NCBI GenBank assembly: GCA_963575745.1 | Contig: CAUYUJ010018326.1 | Span: 168,857 to 197,919 of the forward strand | Length of the DNA stretch: 29,063 bases | Reading direction: 5' to 3' | Source: Prorocentrum cordatum | Lineage: Eukaryota > Sar > Dinophyceae > Prorocentrales > Prorocentraceae | Shown here: positions 18,285 to 28,119 of the stretch, piece after piece | How positions within the stretch are numbered: the stretch's first letter is position 1 | Layout: each line of letters starts with the position of its first letter | The notes under the pieces: model-generated | What the model was told of the DNA's origin: nothing | Databases searched by the model: none | The model's input: the letters and a program-made list of their open reading frames with translations, nothing else | Program-made: the position numbers and the translations under genes

Positions 18285-18374
18285 GAGCAAAGAAAAGACT
18301 ACTGACGATCCCCGTCAGCGACATCGTTTGTGTCAGAAGGCCTCTCTCACTGTGGAACACGTTTAAGAACTGAC
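18285..18374 (-). repeat. 90-bp element-end direct repeat, 5' copy
   Basis: Second copy of 11551-11640, same orientation, just before the GA-rich tract that begins near 18,420. Short direct terminal repeats fit either a small LTR or the split direct repeats of some DIRS-group elements. I cannot decide between these by eye. Confidence 0.9.
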
Positions 18375-18404
18375 ATCTATGTATACACATATACATACGT
18401 ATGA

Positions 18405-18600
18405 AAACGTAAACATGAGCTAGAGAGAAAACGATAGAGAGAGAGAGAAAGAAAGAAAGAGCGAGAGAGATATCAAAAAGGAGAAGAGATAGTCAGAAAG
18501 AGAGAGAGACAGAGAAGAGATACAAAGAAGGAGAGACAAATAGGGAGAGAGAGAGAGAGGTGAGCAGGAAAGAGAGAGAGAGAGAGAGAAACAAAAAAAC
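18405..18600 (+). repeat. GA-rich low-complexity tract
   Basis: Almost only purines on the plus strand, with several GAGAGAGA runs. The minus-strand translation is poly Ser-Leu, an artefact. Confidence 0.93.
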
Positions 18601-19012
18601 ATGACAGGACGGAGGGGAGTCGGGACAGAGGGGGGGCGAAGTCGGAGGCGGAGGGGTAGGAAGGGGAGGCGAGGGGCATGGGGAGGGGACGAAACGGGCG
18701 CGAGAGGGGGGAAGGAGAAAGAGGGAACGGGGTACGCGAGGGCGCGACCCAGGGCGGAGAGGGAGGAGGGGACGAAGGGAGAGAGAGGGACAGTGGGAGA
18801 GGGCGAGGGCGAGCGAGATGGACGAAAAGCGAGATAGAGAGGGAGAGTGATCCGGCTGATCCGGCAGCCCGCCTCGTCTCGCGGCGGCCCGCGGGGCACC
18901 GCAGCAGAGAGCAGCGGAGCGCGCGCGGGGGAGAAGCGGCGAAGGGGCCCGGCCGCCAGAGGGGAGCAGAGAGAGGCAAGCCCCGTGCAGGGGGGCACTG
19001 GGCGCGAATTAC
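18601..19012 (+). other. G-rich purine-skewed spacer
   Basis: About 400 bases with strong G-over-C and purine skew on the plus strand (GGGGAGGCGAGGGG-type words), becoming mixed near 18,850. There are no genes I can support. Guanine runs could allow quadruplex folding. Confidence 0.55.
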
Positions 19013-19015
19013 AAT

Positions 19016-19175
19016 GGAGACCCATGCCAAGAAACACACTGCTTGCCTCCAGGGTGTCCTGGGTTTCTTGGGCTTCGATGGTTTTGCCATACCCGGATTT
19101 TCTATGTTTTTCTTGGGTTTGCTGTGGAAGGGTGACGTTCCCACATCAGAAATCAATGGACGATCTGGGGTCTCA
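19016..19175 (+). repeat. dispersed repeat, copy 2
   Basis: Inverted relative to copy 1 at 6,668-6,797. Contains about 35 extra bases (near 19,089-19,122) that partly echo the neighbouring TTTCTTGGGTTTGCTGTGG sequence. The plus frame reads METHAKKHTACLQGVLGFLG. Confidence 0.85.
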
Positions 19176-19254
19176 GGGTTTGGTTTCTTGTGGAAGGTTT
19201 CTGGTGGTCGAGCTCCCCTACTGTAGTGAGGGAGCAATGAAATGGAGGGGGGAG

Positions 19255-19345
19255 AAGGGTGCCCTTTTCGGGCCCCAGCGGGCCCCCTTCGGGGCCCAAA
19301 AGGGCCCCTCTGGGGTCCCCGCGGGGCCCCTTTCTGTAGCCCTCG
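19255..19345. repeat. GGGCCC palindrome cluster
   Basis: Repeated GGGCCCC/GGGGCCC words, including a perfect stem GGGGCCC (19291-19297), AAAA loop and GGGCCCC (19302-19308). It is in the same word family as the CCAAGA/GGCC arrays. Confidence 0.7.
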
Positions 19346-19479
19346 CGCCCCCCTCTTGATCGCCCCCCCATTAATTCGCGCCCAGGGGCAGGGGATTGGC
19401 TCACCGCGCGCCGGGAGGGTAAGTGTACACACGCCGCAGAGGACCCCCGTCGCCACCGCCAGTCCTGGCATTCCTCCCC

Positions 19480-19745
19480 GCTTCGGCAGCGGGGGGGGCG
19501 GGGCGGCGGGCAAGGGGGAAGGGAAGGGGGCAAGACAAGGCGAGGCAGGGGGGGAGGGGTGACAGGGGGGATGGGGGGGGGGCGTGGAGGGAGGGCGACG
19601 GCGGGGGGAGCATCATCGGAGCACTGCAGGGGGTGGGAAAGGGAGCTAGGGAACTCAGGGGGGGGAGGGAAGAGTGGGAGGGGGGACAGGGTGGGGAGGA
19701 GGCGAGGAAGGAGTAGTGAGGGAGGAAGGAGGGAGAGGAGAAGAT
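19480..19745 (+). other. G-run-rich tract
   Basis: Strong G skew with frequent runs of 5-9 guanines on the plus strand (for example near 19,491 and 19,572), ending at the block GGAGGAAGGAGGGAGAGGAG. Frames crossing it are low-complexity Gly/Arg-rich. It is a candidate G-quadruplex region. Confidence 0.6.
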
Positions 19746-20167
19746 CAGAAGCCCTAGAGAGTCCCAGGAATCCCAAAGAGCCTGGCCGAAACCCCAGAGA
19801 ACTCCAGGGATCCCTCTGGACACCCCTACCGCCAGCTCTCCGTCCATCTCCTCCCCATCTCCTCCCACTGTTGCTCCTTCTCCTCCTCCTCCTGCCCCTC
19901 CTCCTCCCCCGAAGGTCTGCGGAGGCCCCCTGACGTCCAAAAAGGAACAGAAACATTCAAGAACCTCGATCGTTCTCTTCCTCTTCCTCCTCATCCTCCT
20001 CGTCCTCTTCATCATCCTCCTCATCTTAATCAACAGCAATGTATCCGTCATGCTCATTATCCTCATCCTCATCGCCCTCCTTATCCAAATCACTGTCCTG
20101 ATCATCATCATACTCATCCCGATGGCCATCCCAATACATACTCATCCGCATCCCCATCATCGTCTGC
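19746..20167. other. spacer leading into pyrimidine repeats
   Basis: Starts with CCAGGAATCCC/CCAGAGAACTCC-type words reminiscent of the CCAAGA arrays, then becomes TCC- and ATC-rich. No gene seen. Confidence 0.45.
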
Positions 20168-20275
20168 ATCCTCCTCCTCCTCCTCCTCCTCCTCCTCCTC
20201 CTCCCTCCCTCCCTCCCTCCCTCCCTCCCTCCCTCCCTCCCTCCCTCCTCCTCCTCCTCCGCCTCCTCCGCCTCC
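20168..20275 (+). repeat. (CTC)n then (CTCC)n microsatellite
   Basis: A trinucleotide CCT run switches to a tetranucleotide CCCT run (about 20,202-20,247) and back. The unit change within one tract is clear by eye. Confidence 0.95.
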
Positions 20276-20514
20276 CATATCGCGACAAATCTGCCCTCGG
20301 CCTCCCTCCTGCCTCCCTGTGCCTGCCCGCTCGCTCCAAGGCCCTCGGAGGCCCAGCGGCGGGGGTTCCGCCTCCGGGCAGCCTGGCCGGGCGCAACGGG
20401 GGTCCTGCAACAGCAGCCGCCGTCGACGGCTGGAAAATTCGAGAAAGGCTCGGGGCCACGGGCGCGCTGCGCCGCAGAAAAGGGAAAACATGCACCGCGA
20501 CTGCCGACCAAGGA
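20276..20514. other. GC-rich unique island
   Basis: About 240 bases of non-repetitive sequence between two TCC tracts. No recognised gene; frames through it extend from flanking repeats. Confidence 0.45.
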
Positions 20515-20745
20515 TCTCCTCCTCCTGCTCCTCCTCTTCCTCCTCTTCCTCCTCTGCCTCTTCCTCTTCCTACTCCTCCTCCTCCTCCTCCTCCTCCTTC
20601 TCCTCCTGCTCCTCCTCCTCCTCCTCACCCTGTTCCTCGTGTTTGTTCCTTCCTCCTCCTCCTCCTCCTCCTCCTCCTCCCTCCTCCTCCTCCTCCTCCT
20701 CCTCCTCCTCCTCCTCCTCCTCCTCCTCCTGTTCCTCCTCCCCCC
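20515..20745 (+). repeat. impure (TCC)n microsatellite
   Basis: TCC triplets with TTC, GCT and CTG interruptions, then a purer run near 20,655-20,730. Frames are open on both strands. Confidence 0.95.
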
Positions 20746-20774
20746 CTTCACCTCCTCCGCATCCTCTTATTCCT

Positions 20775-20901
20775 CTTCTACACCATCATCACCACCATCA
20801 TCCTAGTATCATGACCCTCACGATCTTCAGAATCAGCACGACGATCTAATCGCAGTCATCAGCATCACCAACCACATCATCAACAGCATCACCAACGTCA
20901 C

Positions 20902-20972
<71 letters not shown>

Positions 20973-21746
20973 GTATCAGCATCATGATCAGCAGCATCAG
21001 AATTATCATCGTCATCGTCACCGCCATCACCATCATCATCAGCAACAGCACCATCAAGATCAGCATCATCATCAATACCACCACCATCATCATCACCGTC
21101 ATCAGCATCACCAACCACAGCATCAACACCATCACCAACGTCACCATCATCATCAGCAGCAGCAGCATCAGCATAATCATCATCAGCAGCATCAGAAGTA
21201 TCATCGTCATCGTCACCACCATCACCATCATCATCAGCAACAGCAGCATCAAGATCAGCATCATCATCAATACCAACACCATCATCATCATCGTCGTCAG
21301 CATCATCATCAACATCACTATCATCATCCTCACCAACATCATCACCAGCGGAATCACCACCAACATCCCCTGCATCGTACTCATGATCATCTGCATCACC
21401 AGTCTTCCACGGAAACTTTCTTCTTCGCATGCAATCCCCTCATATCCCTATCCTACACCCCCCCTCCTTCCTGCGCATCTTCTCCACCGTCTTCATATGT
21501 CTCATTCTTCTCGTTCTTCGTATCCTCACACCAACTCTCGTTGCGTTTCCTCGCGTCTGATTTCGCACCATCATATATGTAACGCGTATCCACGATCCCC
21601 GATCGCTTCTCTACATGTAGTATTGACGTCGTCGGTTGCGTCCGCGGCATCGCGAACAACGTCATCAGCAGCACCAGCCACGTCGTCATTGCTTTCGTCA
21701 TGAGCAGCGTCCGCACCGTCATCACCGTAACCAGCACCAGCATCAT

Positions 21747-21777
<31 letters not shown>

Positions 21778-21917
21778 ATCATCATTATCAGCATCACTTT
21801 CATCAACATCACCATCATCATCAGCATCGTCATCACCATCAGCAGCATCATCATTACCGTAACCGTCACCATCATCAAAAACATCACCATCATCAGCATC
21901 AGCATCATCAGCATCAG

Positions 21918-21999
<82 letters not shown>

Positions 22000-22365
22000 A
22001 GCATCATCCAGATCAAAATCGTCTGCATCATCATTAGCAGCATCATCATCACCACCACCACCATCATCACCACCAGTAACATCATCATCGACACCATCAT
22101 CGTCCCACTCATCCTCACCATCCTCATCACCACCATCATCAGCAGCAGTAGCACCATCACAAGCGTCACATCGTCACCATCGCAAAATCAGCACTACCAT
22201 ATCACCAACCGCAGCAACAATCGCAGCAGCATCACTAAACGTCGACATCACCGCCGTCACCATCGCTACCCACTTGGCGACCACGATCAGCACCATAAAC
22301 AGCAGAAGAAGCCTCAGCATCATCATCCTCAGCATCCTCATCATCAACAGCATCATCATCAACAG

Positions 22366-22404
<39 letters not shown>

Positions 22405-22556
22405 CAGCATCCTCAGCATCCTCAGCATCCTCATCCTCAACCGCATGATCATCATCGTAATCATCAGAACCACCGTCACCGCCATCGCCATCACCATCTT
22501 GATCCTCAACGTCACAGTAACCAACGTCATCCACATCATCGAGCTAGTCTCCGTTG
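20775..22556 (+). repeat. 1.8-kb (ATC)n-derived trinucleotide tract
   Basis: CAT, CAG, CAC and CGT triplets continue for nearly 1.8 kb with a few unique islands (about 21,395-21,640). Pure CAT runs occur near 20,905-20,950, 21,920-21,950 and 22,370-22,400, CGT-CAT runs near 21,953-22,000, and CAG runs near 20,950-20,972. A roughly 190-bp segment is repeated within it (about 20,950-21,130 resembles 21,150-21,320), showing secondary duplication. Confidence 0.93.
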
Positions 22557-22639
22557 CCTCCTCGTGGCCGTGCGCAACCAAATTGGGCGAGCTGGGCTCT
22601 GGCAGCAGGGCAATGGCCCTGCGCGCGGGCCCGCACCGT

Positions 22640-23035
22640 GGGGACCGTCTCCCTCCTTCTCCTCATCCGTCTCCCCCCTCCTCCTTTTCCTCCTCGTTCT
22701 TCCCCCTATTCCTCTCCCTCCTCCTCCTCCTCCCACTCCTCCTTTGCCTTCTGTTCCTCCTCCTCCTCCTCCTCGTCTTCCTCCTCCTCTTCCTCCTCCT
22801 CCTCCTCCCCCTCTTCCTCCCTCCTCCCTTTCCTCGTTTCTCCTCGCTCCTCCTCGTTCCTCCTCGCTCCTCGCTCCTCCTCCTCCTCCTCCTCCTCCTC
22901 CTCCTCCTCCTCCTCCTCCTCCTCTCCTCCTCCTCCTCCTCCTCCTCCTCCTCCTCCTCCTCCTCCCTCCCCCTCTTCCTCCCTCTTCCCTCTCCTCGTT
23001 CCTCCTCGTTCCTCCTCGCTCCTCCTGGTTTCCTT
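22640..23035 (+). repeat. (CTC/TCC)n pyrimidine tract
   Basis: Near-continuous pyrimidines on the plus strand, with pure (TCC)n at about 22,873-22,970 and CGTT/CGCT interruptions. A block reading CTCGTTCCTCCTCGCTCCTC recurs at about 22,850 and 23,000. Confidence 0.95.
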
Positions 23036-23039
23036 CCCC

Positions 23040-23184
23040 CTTCCGCCCAGGGAGGCGCCCCGCGGCGGCGCCCGGCCGATCGCCGCCGGGCTGCCGCACC
23101 CGGCGGGCGCGCCGCGCAGCGCGCCCGCGGGGCGCGGGTTTCCTCAGAGCCTCCGCGGGGCCGGCTGCGGGGGGAAAGGGGGCA
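23040..23184. other. GC-rich unique island
   Basis: GC-rich unique DNA between a pyrimidine tract and a purine tract. No gene recognised. Confidence 0.4.
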
Positions 23185-23265
23185 GGAGGGAGGAGGAGCA
23201 GGAGGAGGAGGAGGCGGAGGAGGCGGAGGAGGAGGAGGAGGAGAAGGAGGAGGAGGAGGAGGACC
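23185..23265 (+). repeat. (GGA)n microsatellite
   Basis: A purine tract on the plus strand, opposite in strand sense to the pyrimidine tract that ends at 23,035. Confidence 0.93.
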
Positions 23266-23732
23266 AGCGTAAACCCGAGAGCCACCAGCGGTGTTGGAAT
23301 GCATCCTCCCTCCAGGTTCCCTCTTCATGGGCCCCATACAAAAAAAATCGTGTCCACTGAAGGAACTGCCCCGTTTGAAAACAGCCGTCTCAAGACCCTA
23401 AAGCATGTCAAAACATCATTTTCGGGAATCCAACGCCACAGATGAACCTGATTGCTGCGTTTTGAAGATCCTGAATCGCGCCAAGATGCCATTCCTGGGG
23501 TTTCCGCACCGCGAATCAACATAAGTGCTACACCCTCCGAGTCCTCACCCCTTCCGAAACATATTTTTGGGTACGTTGACGATGGGCATCCGTGAAATTC
23601 TGACAACTGTTCAAACTGAATGCGCGCGGCGCTGGGGCGCCAACCATATTTTGAAAAGAAACCGCCCTCAATCCGTGAAGCCCTTGCAATGAGTTTAAAC
23701 ATATTTGCGCGGCGCTACAGCGAGAGCCACAT

Positions 23733-23797
23733 TTTTTTTTATTTTTTTTTATTTTTTATAAAAAAAAAAATAATAAAAAAAAAAAAAAAAAAAAAAA

Positions 23798-23867
<70 letters not shown>
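23733..23867 (+). repeat. poly(T)/poly(A) homopolymer tract
   Basis: T-rich tract followed by about 100 bases of almost pure A. Length in an assembly is not reliable. Confidence 0.95.
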
Positions 23868-23869
<2 letters not shown>

Positions 23870-23931
23870 AAATCCCGTGAAACGCTTGCAGTTGTTCAAA
23901 CCGAGCGTGCGCGGCGCAACTGCGAAAGCAC

Positions 23932-23933
<2 letters not shown>

Positions 23934-23970
<37 letters not shown>

Positions 23971-23999
23971 TATATAAATTTAAAAAAAAAAGAAGAAAG

Positions 24000-24065
<66 letters not shown>
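23934..24065 (+). repeat. (TA)n then poly(A) tract
   Basis: About 40 bases of TA repeat, a short AAATTT link and about 65 bases of nearly pure A. Confidence 0.95.
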
Positions 24066-24066
<1 letters not shown>

Positions 24067-24119
24067 CCTTCCATCTGTGAAACTGTCGCAAACTAAGGTC
24101 AAGGGTCATACATCGGGAG

Positions 24120-24582
24120 GACGTCTCACGCGGAACGCCCATCCCGCCCTACAGACAAGTTTGGTGTGAGAGGGGGAGGAGTTATCTACAAGGAGAAGGG
24201 ATGGAGGAGGAGGAGGAGGAAGAGGAGGAAGAGGAGGGGGAGGTTTTGTTGTGGACTCAACGACGCCACACACACACACACGCAAGCCTCCACCAACTCT
24301 CCGAATTGGTGGACGATCGAAAAACACGGCGAGGCGCAAAAGCTCCAGAAGCTCATAAGCAGCACGCGCGACCTGCAAGCAAAAACGGCGTCTCGGAGCT
24401 TCCTCCAAGCTTGAAAGCACGCTGGAATCCGGGCCCAAGGCGAGCACAGCGGGCGCGCGCGCAGCACAACGAATAGCCAACTGCGACGCCAGCTTTAGGT
24501 CGGGCATGTCCCCCTACAAGCAAATTTGGGAGGACACATACATAATACTCAAACAATGTTCAACCTGAATGTACCATATTGA

Positions 24583-24585
<3 letters not shown>
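24120..24585. other. spacer with (GGA)n and (CA)n, no gene recognised
   Basis: Contains a GGA tract (about 24,201-24,242) and a short (CA)n run (about 24,268-24,284). The rest is unique. Short frames on both strands show no recognised domain. Confidence 0.45.

Positions 24586-24630
<45 letters not shown>
24583..24630 (+). repeat. (CAA)n linker before unit A1
   Basis: About 16 CAA triplets. The same linker type precedes or follows every A and B unit to the end of the window. Confidence 0.95.
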
Positions 24631-24631
<1 letters not shown>

Positions 24632-25440
24632 TACTAGCACGTGGGGACACTCCGTTCTCACCAGTGCCAGGGTTTTCATAGGAGGCGGGCAATACCCCCA
24701 CTTTGTGGGGGGGCCGGTTCAAGCTCTACCAAATTTCCAAACGACTCTTCGCCACCACCCACACCCAGCTTCCCGCCCTATGACGTTCGGACACTTCACT
24801 TCGTGGCATGCGGACGACCGTGGCTACTATTCAGGGCCCCGCGGCCGACGACGACGGCGTGCGCGCGCGAAGAAAAAACGAATGTGTCCCGCATGGTATT
24901 ATTTGACAGGGATGATGGCCCTGGCAGGTGCGCAACCGTTGTTGCAGAAGTTCGAAAAAGTTGCTCGCAAAAGCCCGTTTGACAGAAATGTTTAAAAAGT
25001 GTTGGGTTTCCTACGAATCCGCAAGAGCGCGCGGGATGAATTTTGACAAAGTTATCTAAATATATATATATATAATATATAATATTACAATATATATAAT
25101 ATATTTATATATAATGTTTTTTATGTTTTTATGTTAAAATCGCTACGAAAACTCAGGTTTTGGAAGGATTTCGTCTTGCGCGCGCGAATGTCCACTTTTT
25201 CTTGTGGTTTTGTTGCAAGATTCTTGATTGTACTTTATGTTAGAACAAAAAATGTCAACTTTAGCTATTTTTTGCAAGGGAAAGCGGGTCGTAACAAAAC
25301 ACCGATCCGACCAAACCCGTTTTGGCCTGAGACTTCTCACGAAAAGAGAAAAGTGCTGCGGCCTAGCGCGGCGGGGGGGGACCTGGTCGTTGCACCAGGG
25401 GCCCTTGCCAAGAATATCTTTAGAAGTAATTAAAATGTTC
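24631..25440 (+). repeat. array unit A1
   Basis: First copy of an ~0.75-0.85 kb unit. It shares with A2, A3 and A4 long near-identical blocks such as CTCCGTTCTCACCAGTGCCA, CCCTATGACGTTCGGACACT, GTGGCATGCGGACGACCGTG and TTCGTCTTGCGCGCGCGAAT. It contains an extra TA-rich insertion at about 25,060-25,110. A plus frame (24,579-24,995) stays open through the first half, but its continuation is broken in A2 and A4 by one-base indels. Confidence 0.95.
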
Positions 25441-25473
25441 ACACACAAACAACAACAACAACAACAACAACAA

Positions 25474-26228
25474 TCATTTAAGACTGGGGACTCTCCGTTC
25501 TCACCAGTGCCAGGGTTTTCATAGGAGGCGGGCAATACCCCCACTTTGTGGGGGGGCCGGTTCAAGCTCTACCAAGTTTCCAAACGACTCTTCGCACCAC
25601 CCACACCCAGCTTCCCGCCCTATGACGTTCGGACACTTCACTTCGTGGCATGCGGACGACCGTGGCTACTATTCAGGGCCCCGCGGCCGACGACGACGGC
25701 GTGCGCGCGAAAAGAAAAAACGAATGTGTCCCGCATGGTATTATTTGACAGGGATGATGCCCTGGCAGGTGCGCAACCGTTGTTGCAGAAGTTCGAAAAA
25801 GTTGCTCGCAAAAGCCCTTTTGACAGAAATGTTAAAAAAGTGTTGGGTTTCCTACGAATCCGCAAGAGCGCGCGGGATAGAATTGTCACAACTTGTTTTT
25901 GAAAAACCATTGGGTTTTTGATGTTTTTATGTTAAAATCGCTACGAAAACTAAGGTTTTGAAAGGATTTCGTCTTGCGCGCGCGAATGTGCACTTTGTGT
26001 CATTTTTTGCAATGGATTCCTGAAGTTTGGTTATGTTAGAACAAGAAATGTCATTTTATATTGCTTTTTGCAAGGGAAAGCGGGGGGGAACAAAACAACC
26101 GGATCTGGATCACATCGTTTTGTCAAGGGCTTTCGCTCGAAAATGATGAAAATGTGGCTGCGGCCTAGGCGCGGCGGGGGGGCCGTGCACCAGGGGTCCC
26201 AACAATAATTATTCTTTAGAAGTAATAA
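25474..26228 (+). repeat. array unit A2
   Basis: Second A copy, starting after a (CAA)n linker (about 25,450-25,472). It lacks the ACTAGCACGTGG start seen in A1, A3 and A4 and instead begins with an ATTTAAGACTG sequence like the start of B1. Single-base deletions relative to A1 (near 25,593 and 25,758) shift any frame. Confidence 0.95.
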
Positions 26229-26496
26229 TGTTCAACAACAACAACCATGATTTTAAGACTGTTCGCCCTTATATGCTCGAGTGCCCAATAACGCGTATTT
26301 CCCAAACCCTCGATACCCGCCCTCTTCGTCTTCGATCGAACCCCTTTGGGGGGGTATACCTTTCTTCCCTGCAGGCCGGGCCCCGGCAAGCGGCGGGGCG
26401 GCCGCGGACCGTCGGCCTGGCCAGCGGCAGCGCTGATCGGCGGGGCGGCCGCGGACCGTCGACCCGACCCCAAGAGGGACGGACAGGGGACCGACC

Positions 26497-26497
<1 letters not shown>

Positions 26498-26535
<38 letters not shown>

Positions 26536-26544
26536 TCGAAGACA

Positions 26545-26583
<39 letters not shown>

Positions 26584-26590
26584 AGCGAAA
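26498..26590 (+). repeat. (ACG)n trinucleotide tract in B1
   Basis: Two ACG runs (about 26,498-26,535 and 26,548-26,583) separated by a short link. The reading frames give poly-Asp, poly-Arg or poly-Thr. Confidence 0.95.
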
Positions 26591-26894
26591 GCGAGAGCGA
26601 GAGAGAACGACAGCAGGGCCACGAAGGGCACGAAGTAGGCCACGAAGGGCGACAGCGGGGACACGAAGGGAATGCGTTTGGGGCCAAGAAGAGCGCGAAC
26701 GAGCGGGGGCCACGCAGTGCAGATAATGCAGGGCCACAGAAGGCAACTATGGGGCCACTGAGGGTAGCAACTGGGCCACGTAGGACAGTGAGGGGGACAC
26801 AAATTGCGACAGCGGGGCCACGCAGGGCATGCACATGGGGCCACAACGGGTGCGACTCCTGGGCGCCCTGGTGTCGGGAGCGCGGCGCTTGGGC

Positions 26895-27105
26895 AAATTG
26901 CCGGAAATTCCCACGCAAGGCCATTCTTCAGTAAGTTGCGAGCAAGTCTCCAGCGAGAGCGCGACTCCAGAGCGCCGGGAGAATGATTCTTGAATCAATT
27001 GCAAGGAAGTCCCACGCGAGAGCGCGATGCCTGAATAAAATGCGAGGAAGTCTCGGGCGGGAGCGGGGGTCCTGGCTAAATTGTGAGGAGGTCTGAGGCG
27101 GGAGC
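26895..27105. repeat. ~41-bp minisatellite in B1
   Basis: About five degenerate units of the form AAATTGCGAGGAAGTCTC followed by GCGCGAGAGCGCGA and CCTGAAT. The best copies begin near 26,938, 26,997, 27,037 and 27,077. Confidence 0.75.
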
Positions 27106-27270
27106 CGTTGTTGTTGTTGTAACCCAGGGGCCAGGGGGCCAGTTTGAGCAGGAAGACTCTCCGCGTCAAAAAACAGGGTGCGAGCGTCGAGGGGCACACT
27201 TTGATTAAGAAAAACAACATGCACCGGTGATGGGGGGATCAACAATAATTATTATTCCGAAATGAGAATT

Positions 27271-27271
27271 C

Positions 27272-27330
<59 letters not shown>
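27271..27330 (+). repeat. (CAA)n linker before unit A3
   Basis: An uninterrupted CAA run of about 20 triplets at the B1/A3 junction. Confidence 0.96.
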
Positions 27331-27331
<1 letters not shown>

Positions 27332-28110
27332 TACTAGCACGTGGGGACACTCCGTTCTCACCAGTGCCAGGTTTTCATAGGAGGCGGGCAATACCCCCAC
27401 TTTGTGGGGGGGCCGGTTCAAGCTCTACCTAATTTCCACACGACTCTTCGCCACCACCCACACCCAGCTTCCCGCCCTATGACGTTCGGACACTTCACTT
27501 CGTGGCATGCGGACGACCGTGGCTACTATTCAAAGCCCCGCGGCCGACGACGACGGCGTGCGCGCGCGAAGAAAAAACGAATGTGTCCCGCATGTTATTA
27601 TTTGACAGGGATGATGGCCCTGGCAGGTGCGCAACCGTTGTTGCAGAAGTTCGAAAAAGTTGCTCGCAAAAGCCCGTTTGACAGAAATGTTTAAAAAGTG
27701 TTGGTTTCCTACGAATCCGCAAGAGCGCGCGGGATGAGATTTTGACATTTTTTTGTTGAAAAACCATTGGTTTTTTGATGTTTTTATGTTGAAATCGTTC
27801 CGAACACTAAGCTTTTGGAAGGATTTCGTCTTGCGCGCGCGAATGTCCACTTACCTTATTTTTTGCAAGGGATTCTTGAAATTTGATTATAGTAGAACAA
27901 CAAGAAAAAAGTCCACTCTAGCATATGTTTTGCAACGGAAAACCGAATCGTAACAACCACAACCGGATCCGACTCCCCCCCGTTTTGCCTGAGACTTCTT
28001 TATCCTCAACGAAAAATGATGAAAAATGAGGCTCGGCCTAGGCGCGGCGGGGGGGAGGTCGTCAACAGGGGTCCCAACAATAATTATTCTTTAGAATTAA
28101 TAATGTTCAA
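27331..28110 (+). repeat. array unit A3
   Basis: Third A copy, beginning TTACTAGCACGTGGGGACAC as in A1 and ending in AATAATTATTCTTTAGAATT. One G is missing from CAGGGTTTTC relative to A1. A 117-codon plus frame (27,341-27,694) is open. Confidence 0.95.
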
Positions 28111-28119
28111 CAACAACAA

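Larger units (their letters stand above)
11551..18374 (-). mobile_element. decayed DIRS-like tyrosine-recombinase retroelement
   Basis: A 6.8-kb minus-strand element bounded by 90-bp direct repeats. From its 5' side (high coordinates) it contains gag-like sequence (about 17,580-16,780), reverse transcriptase (about 15,925-15,041), RNase H (about 15,039-14,330), a C5-methyltransferase-like module (13,810-13,150) and a tyrosine recombinase (about 12,840-11,960). RT, RNase H, methyltransferase and tyrosine recombinase in this order is the layout of DIRS-group retrotransposons, which integrate by recombinase rather than DDE integrase. All modules are on one strand in the expected order, which makes coincidence unlikely. 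It is non-functional, with repeated frameshifts, stops (for example 13,306-13,308, 17,403-17,405 and 17,532-17,534) and TA microsatellites inside coding DNA. No target-site duplication was identified. The exact ends are inferred from the repeats. Confidence 0.75.
23588..24110. repeat. 65-bp unit split by poly(A)/(TA) tracts
   Basis: Units starting ATCCGTGAA or close variants at 23588, 23671, 23872 and 24073 share a TTGCA, TT.AAAC and TGCGCGGCGC pattern. Copies 2 and 3 each end in CACATT and run straight into an AT-rich tract and then a long poly(A) run, so the spacers repeat with the unit. Start-to-start distances are 83, 201 and 201 bases. Confidence 0.8.
26257..27270 (+). repeat. array unit B1
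   Basis: A different ~1-kb unit starting GACTGTTCGCCCTTATATGC. It holds a duplicated GGCGGGGCGGCCGCGGACCG (about 26,391 and 26,438), an (ACG)n tract, GGGGCCACG-type words at about 26,620-26,870, and a ~41-bp minisatellite near its end. No coding domain is recognised. Confidence 0.9.

Noticed and set aside
21700-23445. 581-codon plus-strand frame
   Set aside because: It is a concatenation of Ile-, His- and Pro/Leu-coding simple repeats with no protein-like segment.
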